A DNA stretch of 64,000 nucleotides from Kitagawia praeruptora. Taxonomy: Eukaryota > Streptophyta > Magnoliopsida > Apiales > Apiaceae. A program made the position numbers and the translations under genes. The DNA is taken from the NCBI GenBank assembly GCA_037693485.1, contig CM075348.1, positions 11,390,501 to 11,454,500 of the forward strand, given 5' to 3'. The notes below the pieces were generated by a model that did not search any database, was not told the DNA's origin, and saw only the letters and a program-made list of their open reading frames with translations. Position 1 is the stretch's first letter, and every line of letters starts with the position of its first letter. Positions 44,130 to 55,219 of this stretch are shown in pieces.

Positions 44130-44453
44130 TGATTTCCTGAATTAATTAACTATAATTGTACGTGTTTTATGTATAATGTTTGAAACTTTAAAGTTAATAA
44201 GCTATTTTTAATTCCTTTTCTATCTGGTGTGTTTGTTTGTATAATTTTTATTCTAGCTAGCTATATTTGTGTTTATTGCCAAGAGTTTGGTGTTGTTATT
44301 TATCCTTTTAATGTGGTATTGATTATAGTATTTTATTGATTTTATTTGTTATGTTTAAGTTATGATTTGTATACTCATATTTAGAGGTTGTTATCTTTCT
44401 ATTTTGTAAACATTTAAAGAGATATGATCTCTAAACCATCTTTTTAAAGTTAA
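44130..44453. other. AT-rich intergenic
   Basis: Nothing recognised. Confidence 0.5.
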
Positions 44454-45242
44454 ACTAGACAACTTATCCGCGCTTTGCGCGGTTTATAAATTTTTATTTT
44501 AAAATATTGAAAGTAAAAGTATTATTTTTTATTATTTTTAAAAATTGATTGGTCACTTAAGAATTTTTGAAAAAAATTGACTCAAAATAATTTACATGAA
44601 TTATAAGTTTGAAGATATTCTCTTTATACATCTAAAATTTTCATACTCTCAAAAATATCATAAACATAAAAAGTAGCAATTATAATATAAATGTAGTCTT
44701 TACGATAAAAAATTATAAATATTATATATAATAACACTTTTTAAAGCCGACGTCCCTCTCATAACATACCTGTTCAATTGTAGTGTAAGAATTTATTTAA
44801 TTAGAATATTAATTTAGTTCAACACAATATAATGAACAATGGGCATATAACTTTTTATCGATTTAATCTACCGATAAAATTGGATTTTTTCAATTTAATC
44901 GATTAGGTCATAACACATGTGTAAAAATAAAAAACTATTTGTACTATTTTTATTACATGTGATAAGGGAAGATTTACATACTTCTATAATTTATTACGAT
45001 TTTTATAATCAGTAATGATAAAGATTGCTTGAGAAATTAATTGTCATCTCTACTACAATTGTCCTGTCCGAAAAGAAATTGGAGTGGTATTTATAGGACG
45101 CAGTGTCATTAATATGTCATTAAGAGCTATTTAATGCAAGAAAATAGTTTTAATAAAGAAATCAAAAAAACAAATATTTAAGATAAATACCTTAAACGCT
45201 TCTGGTAACTTTACGATCTCCGGGCATTATAATATATATAGA
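44454..45242 (-). mobile_element. non-autonomous Helitron
   Basis: Read on the minus strand it starts TCTATATATATTATAATGCC and ends in a hairpin CCGCGCAAAGCGCGG followed by 9 nt and CTAGT. It sits between a host A and T, the Helitron target, without target duplication. It is 789 bp long and carries no gene. Confidence 0.85.
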
Positions 45243-47165
45243 TGCTTGGTACTGGTGCTTTTGTTTTCCTATATGTACTAAATGGTTTCGTTCTGTTTGC
45301 ATGCACGAAAGTGTATTGCTACGCTAGTGTAATTGGTGATTTTTTTTGTATATTTATAATCTACTAAATGTGTGGTCATGTGTATCAAAGAATCTTCATG
45401 GTTAACTTTGTTTTGCAAATCGTATCTTGCTGAGTAGCTTTTATGTACATAACTAGAGTAGGTAATTTACATTGTATTTAGATTATGTTACATTTTCTAT
45501 ATTTAAAATATCATTTATTAAAGATTTTATCAGGCATATGTAATTGTGTGCATGTTATTAAATATGTACTGTCTTTTGTATTGGTTTGGAGATTAGTGTT
45601 GCTATCATTATTGTTTTAAATTAATTTTATATTTAGCTAATATTATTATTATTATTTTAAATTGGTTAAACATGTTTCAGCTATTGTTTTTGAAAACATA
45701 TCACTTCCGTTTTCTTTCGGATTTTGGTCTGCTCGGCTATAGCATGTTGTGAGGTTTCTCTTAATTATTCATATTTGTCATTTAACATTAGTACATTGTT
45801 TAATTATTTGTATTACTTGCTCAATTATAATTATTTTATAATTAAATCTATTCCTTTTACTTAGCAATCTGATGGTTACATTATTTGTTATCGGTAAACG
45901 TGTCTGGTGGTGATATTCGGATTACATTAGTTATATAAATAGTTCTATATTATTATTTTTACTTTCCTTTGCTGCGGGTCAGTGTAACCAACATGTGGTA
46001 ATTTGGCTATGGTTACATAAATTTAGTACCTTGACTTGATATTCCATTTTAGATTATTAAATAAAAGTGGGTTCTTATATTAATATATAATTATTGAATT
46101 CGTTTATAGATTCGAATAAGGACTATTTGCGGTATACCTGATTTCGGATATTTTACGGTTAGCTCAATATTCATATTAGGTACGAATTATTTGTTCTCTC
46201 TTTTGAATTAATAAATATTCGTTAAATTTATTGTCGGTTCATTTTCTAAAATTGAGACCTTATTGTACTCAATGTGTACCTATTTGTACGCATTCTCAGT
46301 TTCATTTCGAATTCCTTGTTTTTGGATTTATTGTTGCCTTGACTCGTATATTTTGTTTTATTTCGCATTTTCTTGCGACCTTGTTTATTTTGTTTCGTTT
46401 CGTGCAACGAGTAAAGCAACCTTTGTAACCTAATTGTTGGGCTCTTCGTTATTGTATTGTTGGGATATTTTATACATTCCTTATTTCTTCTTTTGAATTA
46501 CCGAAGGAGGAACCATTGTCCTGTATTATCTTTCAATCATTAATAAAACTAGCTTAAAACTTATGCGCAGATTTTCCTTAATATTGTATGATTTTTTTCA
46601 ATGATTTGAATGAATTTTTTATGATCTGAATTTTGTAAGTTAAATTTTTAAATGATTTGATAATAAATCATATTATATATAATACATCCAATGGTTAGGA
46701 GTAGTACCTTAGTTTTCTTCAAAAAAGAGTTCTCTTTTGAGTCACACCCTATATATATATATATATATATATTGACCATATTATCTATAGAAAAGAAAAT
46801 TCTATTTATTAAATATAGATAAGATGATACGTTTTAATTGAAAAAGGTAATTAATCAATTATTAATTATTATGGCATTATTTTATTGAATACAATTATCC
46901 GTGATACTATTTGAAAATAAGAGATTGTAGTAAAGGAAAATATAAAAGGTAACATGTTTAGTTGAAAATGTAATTTGTTAGTTATAGTAATCATAATATA
47001 TTTATTTTATTAAATATAATTGTCCGTAATATTTTTAGAATGTAAAAGATAACATGTTTTACCTAAAAATGAAATTAATTAGTTATTAAAAAAATAGAAA
47101 AGCTAACAAGTTTTTACCAATAATAAATAATTAAGTAAGAACAAAAAATTGAAAATGAGATATTT
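45243..47165. other. AT-rich intergenic
   Basis: No gene. A (TA)n run lies at 46751-46773. The 65-codon frame at 46231-46428 has no coding character. Confidence 0.5.
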
Positions 47166-47169
47166 TAGT

Positions 47170-48055
47170 TAAAAAATAGAGAAAATGACCAAACTACCTC
47201 ATTTTCACTACCCTATATATGGTCCAAAATACAGTTTTGCGGAACTGTTGGTCGAGAATACCCACGCAACACGCTACTGTGTGTAGCGTGTTCCAAGGGT
47301 ATTATCCATCATCACCCGCTGCCATCTCACTCGTCTCTCTACCATCTCTCCCAATCTCCCGAACTCTCTCCGCCTCTCTCGCCTTCGTCCCGCCATATCC
47401 ACCTATTCTGAATACACCAAAACTACCAGTAAACCTTGCTCTTCATTTTACCCAATTGATGTTATGGAATATGGCCCCGCAGGGGCTTTGTAAGAACATC
47501 GCCGGAAAAATGAAGGGAGGAGAGAGGTTTGATTTGGGGTTTTACAATCCGGCAAAACAAATGGTTAAATGTGGGTATGGATGCGTAGATCGTCGAAAGA
47601 CGATTCGATTGATGTATAATTCATTAATGGAAAGTACCTGTATGCTGTGAACGAAGATTTTGTTGTGTTTTCGCCATCGGAATCGCCATCGGAGTCGCCT
47701 GGTCGATGGGAGAAGACGATGGATAAGCAATTGGAAAATGCGTATCCTGAGATGTGCATTTGACAGTTGCGTATCTCAAGCTACTGTAGCATCCACCCAA
47801 CAGCATGATGATGACGTCATGTGACGTCATCACGCTTGACCCAGTTGCGTGTCTCCTGATACGCTGTACGTGCATGCGTATCTGTGGCTTTTACTCTTCC
47901 ACCAGTCGCGTGTCTCAAGACACTCCTTTACAAGTAGCGTGTCTTCAAGACACTGAAGTGGCGCGTCCCGTGGATATTTAGGAACGCCCGAGTTGGCGGT
48001 AGGTATTTTGGTAATGGGGATCGAGTGAAAAAAGAGGCATTTTGGGCCATCACCC
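47170..48055. mobile_element. foldback element with palindromic GCGTGTC modules
   Basis: The right end, read on the minus strand, has TTAGGGTGATGGCCCAAAAT and the left end GAAAATGACCAAACTACCTC, matching the end motifs of the element at 4960-5745. Palindromic modules such as ACACGCTACTGTGTGTAGCG (47270-47289) and GCGTGTCTCAAGACAC (47907-47922), with variants, occur in both flanks of the interior. The interior is richer in GC and looks gene-derived (next entry). Confidence 0.55.
47300..47763 (+). pseudogene. gene-like fragment inside the foldback element, unrecognised
   Basis: A CT-rich leader-like stretch (47325-47395) precedes a frame including MKGGERFDLGFYNPAKQMVK and CGYGCVDRRK. Reading then fits better in another frame (GKYLYAVNEDFVVFSPSESP, GRWEKTMDKQLENAYPEMCI) ending at TGA 47761-47763. 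Composition is unlike the AT-rich surroundings. It looks like a captured host gene piece with a frameshift, but I do not recognise the donor. Confidence 0.4.
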
Positions 48056-48386
48056 TAAAAAATATAGAAATGAGTTATTAGTAATTATAATTTTATTAAT
48101 TTATCTTATTAAATTGAAAGACCGCGATAGTTTTGGAAAGGTTCTAGTCAGAACAGTTAGAAAAGATAATGAGTTTTAGCTAAAAAAGTAATTGGTTAAT
48201 TAGGAACTATAATATTGTTTTTTTATTATATAACATAGAACTATGTATTTTTACCAATAATAAATTTCTAAGTAATGATAATTAAGTAAAAAAATTCAAG
48301 TTTGAAAATGACATATTTTAGTTAAAAATTATAAAAATATATATATTATCTTTTAGCTAAAAATGTAATCAATTAGTTATTAGTAA
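48056..48386. other. AT-rich intergenic
   Basis: Nothing recognised. Confidence 0.5.
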
Positions 48387-48396
48387 TTATAATATA

Positions 48397-48811
48397 GAGT
48401 AAAGTTCTATGGAGTACTCATTTAATTGGAGTTGGAGTACTTGGAGTGCATATACATTTTGCATTCAAAATCTTGCAAATTTTATTATTTTGCAAAGCTT
48501 ATTACATAAATATCACTATTTCATCAAAAATCTTAAAAAATTTGTATGTTTTGCTAACAAAATATTGCAAAATGAATTGTTCTGTGAAACACATTTGGTT
48601 GCAAAATATATATGTTCTAATTGTAAAACATAAAGGATTTTCAAGATGAACATATTACAAAATATACATGATAATTTTCAAAATTATCAATGAAATTATG
48701 ATATTCTTACAATAAGGTTTGCAAAATAATAAATTTTATAATATTTTGAATGCAGAACGTATATGTACTCCAAGTACTCCAATTAAAAGAGTATTTCATA
48801 GAACTTTTCTC
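48397..48811. mobile_element. Mutator-type MITE
   Basis: It is 415 bp long with inverted arms of about 100 bp: GAGTAAAGTTCTATGGAGTA at the left against GAGAAAAGTTCTATGAAATA on the opposite strand at the right. The flanking duplication TTATAATATA (48387-48396 and 48812-48821) is 9-10 bp, as expected for Mutator-like elements. No gene is inside; the frames there are arm sequence. Confidence 0.8.
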
Positions 48812-49105
48812 TTATAATATAATTAGTTTATTTCATTAATTAGAACGACCATATTTTTGAAAAGATGAGATTCCAGTTAGAAAATTATAAAATGTAATTG
48901 TTTAAAAGGGTAATCGATTAGTTATTATTTAGAAGAAAATGAGATATTTTAGTTAGACAATGTAAAAAAGAGATTACCTTTTAGCTGGAAAAGGTTAGTT
49001 AATTGTTAATAATTATAATACTATTAGTTTATTTCATTATTTAGAACGACCATATTTTTAAAACAAAGAGATTTTAGTTAGAAAAAGTAATAGCTAAAAA
49101 AGTTA

Positions 49106-49409
49106 CTCCCTCCGTCCCCCTCATTTGTTTACATTGGAGTGGGACACGGAGACCAAGACAATGCATAAAAAATAAGTAAAGTTAGATGAAAAGTGGGTAA
49201 AGTGGTGGGACCTATCAATATTTAATAATAGATTTGAGATAGTGGAGGAAAATAGTGGGTGTAATAGTATTTTTTATTGTTAAATATGAGATATTGGGGG
49301 AAGTTAGTGGGTGTAATAGTGGAAGAAATTTACTATTTATGGTAACGTAAAGAAATGAGAGGGAAATCCCAAAATAGTAACTGTAAAGAAATGAGAGGGA
49401 CGGAGGGAG
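49106..49409. mobile_element. Stowaway MITE
   Basis: It begins CTCCCTCCGTCCCCCTCATT and ends with the inverted GAGGGACGGAGGGAG, bordered by TA on each side (49104-49105 and 49410-49411). At 304 bp it is typical of Tc1/mariner-related Stowaway elements in plants. Confidence 0.93.
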
Positions 49410-49498
49410 TAATTGTTTAGTTATTATTTAGGATATGTGTTGAGAAGAGTTTTGTGTAATATTTTGAGAAAAGATTGCTACGTGTTTTGAGAAAATAT

Positions 49499-49780
49499 TG
49501 TGTTTTATATTTTTATAATTAAGTAAAATAATTAAGGGTAATAAAGTAAAATAATTAAATAAGGTAAGTACGTACCGTACCACAAAACAAATATCAAAAC
49601 TTTTAATATTTTGGCTATTATAATATAGTATAGTATAGATAGAAAAATAAAATAATTAATGATAATAAAGTTAAATAATTAAATAAGAATAAGATAAGAA
49701 CCGTACTGCATCTTACCAAAAAACAAGTACCAAAACTTTTAATATTTCATCTTTTATAATATAGTATAGTATAGTATAGA
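49499..49780 (-). repeat. duplicated Helitron-like 5' ends
   Basis: Two similar segments of about 140 bp each end, on the minus strand, in TCTATACTATACTATATTAT (at 49639 and 49780), with a host T following each. That is a Helitron 5' terminus. Matching 3' ends with hairpin plus CTAGT were not found to the left. Confidence 0.5.
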
Positions 49781-49789
49781 TATATTAAA

Positions 49790-50071
49790 AACATGGTATA
49801 ATTATTTTGGTTCAATTGTTACCATGAAACGAATAATGATTATTAGATTTTTATTAAATTAATATGAACCATTAGATCTAATGATAAGATATATTATATA
49901 TTTAAATTAATTTACTAAAAATCCAAGATTCCATTTCCGTTAGCAACATATTTAATTTAAAATTTTATAACATCAGTTTTAAACCATGTATGTCAATAGT
50001 CAAATTTATATTAAATTAAAATTAAACTAATTATTGAAAATAATAATTATATAAAATATATTTATAATTTG
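49790..50071. other. AT-rich intergenic
   Basis: Nothing recognised. Confidence 0.5.
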
Positions 50072-50742
50072 TCTATACTATTATATTAAAACCGAAAGAT
50101 TGAAAGTTTGACGGTTTGGTTATCCTAATTATTAAAATAAATAATGACATAATATAATTAATGGTAATTAGCCATTGCCATTTTCATATTTACTTTCAGT
50201 TGAAAATTTTACCTTTGTAAAAACATCAATCGTACCACATCTTCAAATCATTAATATTTCCTTTCTAATTAAAATATGTTACCTTTTTTTAAACTCATCT
50301 TACAATCATTAATATATACCCAAAAATATCACACCATATTTTCAATTATTAATAAAATATATTATATATCCCTATACGTTGTTTATAATAAGAAAATATT
50401 AGTATAATACGTAAATAATTAATAAGAACCATTAGATGTAACTATAAAGTATATTTAATGATTAAATTACTTTACTAAATATTCAAGGTTCAAATCTCGT
50501 CAACGACATATTTAATAAATTTTAAATATTGCAAATAATTTATTAAATTTACTTCAAATTTTATTAAATTAATATTAAAATAATTTTTAAAATTATTGAT
50601 TATATAAAAACATAAATATAGAATAAAATAAAATTTATAGCATGTAAAAAGAAACTTGTGACTCGCACGGGTTATAAGCTAGTATAAAATAAAATTTATT
50701 ACATCTAAAAAAAAACCCGTGCATCACGGGTTATAAGCTAGT
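50072..50742 (+). mobile_element. non-autonomous Helitron with two 3' termini
   Basis: The start TCTATACTATTATATTAAAA is Helitron-like. One terminus ends GCACGGGTTATAAGCTAGT at 50683. A second, with a full hairpin CCCGTGCATCACGGG then TTATAAGCTAGT, ends at 50742 next to a host T. The base before the start is G rather than the expected A, so the left boundary is less certain. No gene is inside. Confidence 0.65.
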
Positions 50743-50910
50743 TCTACATAAAATTTAAATGTATAATTTTACACAATCAAAAATAATATACGAATATTTA
50801 TATTATATCATAAAAATTAAATCAATTATTATTTTAAAAATTGAAAATTACATTTATAAAAATAGATAACTGTATTTTACACTAATATAACTTTTTTGTT
50901 TTTCTCAGTT

Positions 50911-51854
50911 ATCCTTTATTATAATACCTGAGTCTACCACACATTAGTTAACCAATAAGAATCGAGGAATTATTTTATGACCAATCAGAGCTAATTCCTA
51001 AAATTTAGACGTTTCCTTATTTACAATCTCACCCTACCTCTTTAACCATTGTTAGTTAACATTTATATTTTAAATACAATAATGATTTTATTAAACATAT
51101 CCATAAATACCTATTTTTAAATTAAAAAGTATTTATTAGAAAATCACAATTTTAATTTGAAATCAGTCACGATATACCACTATATATTTTAAATTAAATT
51201 TCATAATTAATCATTCATTAATCAACCACTATTTTAATATAAAGCCAGTTATAATCATATTATCATACATTATAAATTGATTTTTATAATATATATTGTA
51301 CAATTATAATCGATATTAAATACTTATAATCTAACTTAACTAAAAATCTGGAAAAAATCGGAATTGAATTCAGATTTTACATATCCTTTATTATAATACC
51401 TGAGTCTACCACACATTAGTTAACGAATAAGAATCGAGGAATTATTTCAGGACCAATCAGAACTAATTCCTAAAATTTAGACCTTTCCTTATTTACAATC
51501 TCACCCCACCTCTTTAACCATGTTTAGTTAACACTTCTAATTTAAATACAATAATGATTTTATTAAACATATCCATAAATACCTATTTTTAAATTAAAAA
51601 ACATTTATTAGAAAATCACAATTTTAATTTGAAATCAATCACGATATACCACTATATATTTTAAATTAAATTTCATAATTAATCATTCATTAATCAACCA
51701 CTATTTTAATATAAAGCAAGTTATAATCATATTATCATACATTATAAACTGATTTTTATAACATTTATTGTACAATTATAATCGATATTAAATACTTATA
51801 ATCCAACTTAACTAAAAATCTGGAAAAAATCGGAATTGAATTCAGATTTTACAT
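50911..51854. repeat. tandem duplication, 472-bp unit, two copies
   Basis: ATCCTTTATTATAATACCTG starts at 50911 and again at 51383, and both copies end with GAATTGAATTCAGATTTTAC. Scattered differences suggest a few percent divergence. The unit is AT-rich and non-coding. Confidence 0.9.
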
Positions 51855-51856
51855 AA

Positions 51857-52144
51857 TTTGGATAAAATCCATACCTTGAAATTTTTGATTTTTTTTATAA
51901 GCTCAAAAATATATTTATTCATAATTTGTTAATAAAATTAATTAATAAATGCATATAAGCCAACACTACAAAATCGGATTTGAACAAATTTTAAATAGTT
52001 TGGATAAAATCCATATTTTCCAAAACTCGATTTTTGAAAGGTTCAAAAATATATTTATTCACAATTTGTTAATAAAATAATTAATAAATTCATTAAAACA
52101 AATTTAAGTACAATATTGATTTTATTAAACATATCCATAAATAC
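51857..52144. repeat. second AT-rich duplication, cut by element 4
   Basis: TTTGGATAAAATCCATA followed by CAAAAATATATTTATTCA and AATTTGTTAATAAAAT occurs near 51857 and 52002. The segment then repeats GATTTTATTAAACATATCCA from the 472-bp unit (at 52117) and stops at 52144, where element 4 begins. A third 472-bp copy may therefore have been interrupted. Confidence 0.7.
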
Positions 52145-52878
52145 TGTTAGGAATAATTCATAAGTTGTGATGTTAGGAATAGAATTTATACATTATACTT
52201 CTTGTAATCCTGATCTTATAAAGGATTTAGCACTGTATATAGGATTTATGTGTAAAGACAGTTATCTGTATAGTTTAGTCAGGAATGAACAGTGTATCGG
52301 AGACTACATGTCAGGAACAGAGAGCAAATCCTGATGATGGTCCAATACTGATGGTTGATCAGATACTGATGCAGTGTACAGATCCTGATATCAGTCGTGT
52401 TACTGATGATGTCATTATGGATGCTACAGAAACTGGCAAGTGCTATAAAACAGGATCGTTGTTTAAAGAACAAGCAAGAAGATATTATGAAGGAAAGAGT
52501 TTTCTATTGAAGGAAACTATCGACTAGAAGGCAGAACATTGTCATGTATAGATTATATCTTTCTGTTATTAGTTGATAGGTAGCATTATAAATACTCTCT
52601 CAATATCATTGTAAAAGAGCGACGAAGTTGTGAGTTCGTGTGCGTAGCTCTGTATAAGGTTTGTATTCGAGAGTTCGAAACAAACAGAGAGAGAGATTTG
52701 TATTGTCAGCAGCTGCTAAAGGTATTGTACACCTTTGGTAGAGTTTGTATTTGATCTTATTAATACAAACAAGAGTTTGATTCATTCGTTTATTCTTGTT
52801 CATATAATCAAGCAAAAATCAGACACGATTATATAACTTGTATTCAACCCCCCCTTCTACAAGTTATTCGAGTTAACA
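52145..52878 (+). repeat. element 4 5' LTR with TATA box
   Basis: It starts TGTTAGGAATAATTC and ends GAGTTAACA. TATAAATA at 52587-52594 is a good core promoter. The U3 part contains many ATCCTGAT, CTGATG and TCAGGA motifs. Confidence 0.95.
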
Positions 52879-52880
52879 AT

Positions 52881-52891
52881 TGGTATCAGAG
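52881..52891 (+). other. element 4 primer-binding site
   Basis: TGGTATCAGAG, 2 nt after the 5' LTR, matches the initiator-Met tRNA 3' end. Confidence 0.93.
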
Positions 52892-52927
52892 AAGGTTGAT
52901 TTCGAGTAATCATAAAGATCTGCAATC

Positions 52928-55219
52928 ATGTCTGGTTACAAGGATGGGAATACTAAAATTCCTATGCTCAAGAGAAACGAATATACTCTATGGGAAGTAA
53001 AGATGTTGCATCATCTGGAAGCAACAGATCCTGATTATCTTGACAGAATCAGAGATGGACCTTTTGTTCCAACAAAGGTCGTTGGATAAGCAACTGTTGA
53101 TGGTGTGGTTGTTCCAGAACATACAGCAAAGAAGCCAAAATCTGAATGGTCAGATAAGGACAAGGAGAATGTTCTCAAAGATGCTAAAGTGAGAAACATA
53201 TTATTCAACAGTCTTGATTCTGTTCTCACTAACTATGTTCTCTCTTGTAAAACTGCTAAGGATATATGAGACAATCTTAAGGTTCACTGTGAAGGAACTA
53301 AGCCTGTCAGGAAGAATATGAGGACATTACTTATACAACAGTATGAGTACTTTGAATCCAAGTCTGGTGAGTCACTTACTGATACCTTTGATAGGTTTAC
53401 AAAACTCATCAATGAGATGGCCATGCATGGTAAATATTATGACTTGGAGGATATGAATACAAAGTTCATGAAAGCTTTGCCTGATTTCTACAATGAGAAG
53501 ATATCTGCGATCGAGGAAGCTAATGATCTGGATGAGATTTCATTAGAGGCAGTATATGGAAAATTGAGAGCTTATGAACTTGACAAGCAGCAGAAGAAGA
53601 GCAGGAGTGAAGGAAAGATGAAGACTATTGCACTTACTGCTCAATCTGAAGTTAAGAAGCTTCCTGAAGAACAGCATGAAGAGATTGCTGTAAAGAATTC
53701 AAGGAAGAAGAAAAGCAAAGAAAGTTCTGAGTCAGAGACTACTGATATGGACTCTGACAACAATGATTCTGAATCTGAGATGCAAGAACTCTTTGCTATG
53801 TTTGCTAAAGCTTTCAAGAAAGGAAGATTCAATAGGAGAAGATTTAGCAAAGGACCTTTTCAAAAGAAGGAGGAGAAGAAGAGTGACAAAAGCAAAAGTA
53901 CAATTGTCAAGCTTGATAAGGCCAAGATCAAGTGCTTTAACTGCAGCGAGCTTGGACACTTTGCTAGTGAGTGTAAGAAGCCTAGAAATTCAGGAAAGGA
54001 TAATGCACTTATGGTCACACAGAAGGATTGGGCTGATTCCAGTGACTCTGAAGATGAATTGGATTATGACAACATTGCATTGATGGCCAATAGTTCAGAC
54101 AAACCTGGATCTCCAAAGAAAACTTCTCCATCCTCTGTTAAGGTATCACTTCACTCTCTTGATTCATTTGATAGCTTAAATTCTGATGAAATTAGATCTA
54201 TCCATGTTGAGTTTAAGAATCTTATGACTAATTTTAGAATTCTTACTTGTGAAAGAGATGAACTTAAGGTTAAGAATGATAAATTAGTTGATAGAAATAA
54301 TTTTCTTGAATCTGAATTAATTCAAATGGAAGAATACAAGTTAAGTTCTGATAAAGCTAAGCATGATTATAGTGTTATTCTTGAGGCTTATGACTATGTC
54401 AGAAAAGAACTAGAAGAAGAGAGAGATGTGATTCAAACCATTAACAATTCCAGTAAGAAAACAATAGAAATCTTTGAGAGTGGAATTCGTGGTAAGGTTA
54501 ATGGTTTAGGTTTTGATAAGGCTAGACAAGAAGAAAAAGTAGCTACTGTCAATGATGATAGTAAGGTAGAAGCTAACACATCTAAATCTGAAGGTAAGAA
54601 AATTGTTTCTGAACCTAATCATGTTAAATTTGTTGATTCAAAAGGTACCCCTGTTGTACACAAAAGGATTAACAATAGTTATTCAGATGAGAAAGTGTTA
54701 GAGAAACCTAAGAATGTAAACATAGGGTTTCTATCTAAGTCTCAGTTGAAACAGAGATTAGATGGTCTTTCAGAGTCTAGCAAGATCAAAAGAAATAGGA
54801 ATGGAAAAGAAGGTATTAACAAAGAGAATAATTACAAGAATGTACCTGATGCACCTAGGAAAAAATGCTATAAGTGTGGAAATCATAATCATTTGGCCCT
54901 AGACTGCAATCAAAAACCTTCTTGGAAAACTGAGTCCAGATTCCCCAAGACTCAGAAAATTCAATACCAACCACAAAAAGCTTGTTATCATTGTGGTAGT
55001 TTACTTCATTCCATTTACATGTGTAGAGAATATCATGAACTGTATTATGACTATTATTCTTTGAAATCTGAAACTCCTAGTCACAAACAGTTTGTGAGAT
55101 CAGAGTCTAAAGTTGACTCTGCAACAGGTAAAATAAAAGCAAAATCTTCAAAGTCTGTTGTCTCTAAATCTAGTAAGAAAGGATCCAATCAAAGTTGGGT
55201 CCTAAAAAATTCTAACTAG
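52928..55219 (+). pseudogene. gag: element 4 gag with two premature stops
   Basis: ATG 52928 starts MSGYKDGNTKIPMLKRNEYT. TAA at 53087 and TGA at 53267 interrupt the N-terminal domain; the second replaces a Trp that element 1 keeps (KEMWDH). From 53270 the frame is open for about 650 codons, with a UBN2-type domain (FDRFTKLINEMAMHGKYYDL) and three CCHC knuckles: CFNCSELGHFASEC (about 53932-53973), CYKCGNHNHLALDC (54867-54908) and CYHCGSLLHSIYMC (54982-55023). A coiled-coil-like stretch lies between the first and second. It ends SWVLKNSN at TAG 55217-55219. It is homologous along its length to element 1 gag. Confidence 0.92.

Noticed and set aside
52279..52527. paired frames of 64 and 80 codons on both strands, repeated at 63708-63956
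   Set aside because: Both lie inside the element 4 LTR upstream of its TATA box; no coding signature.
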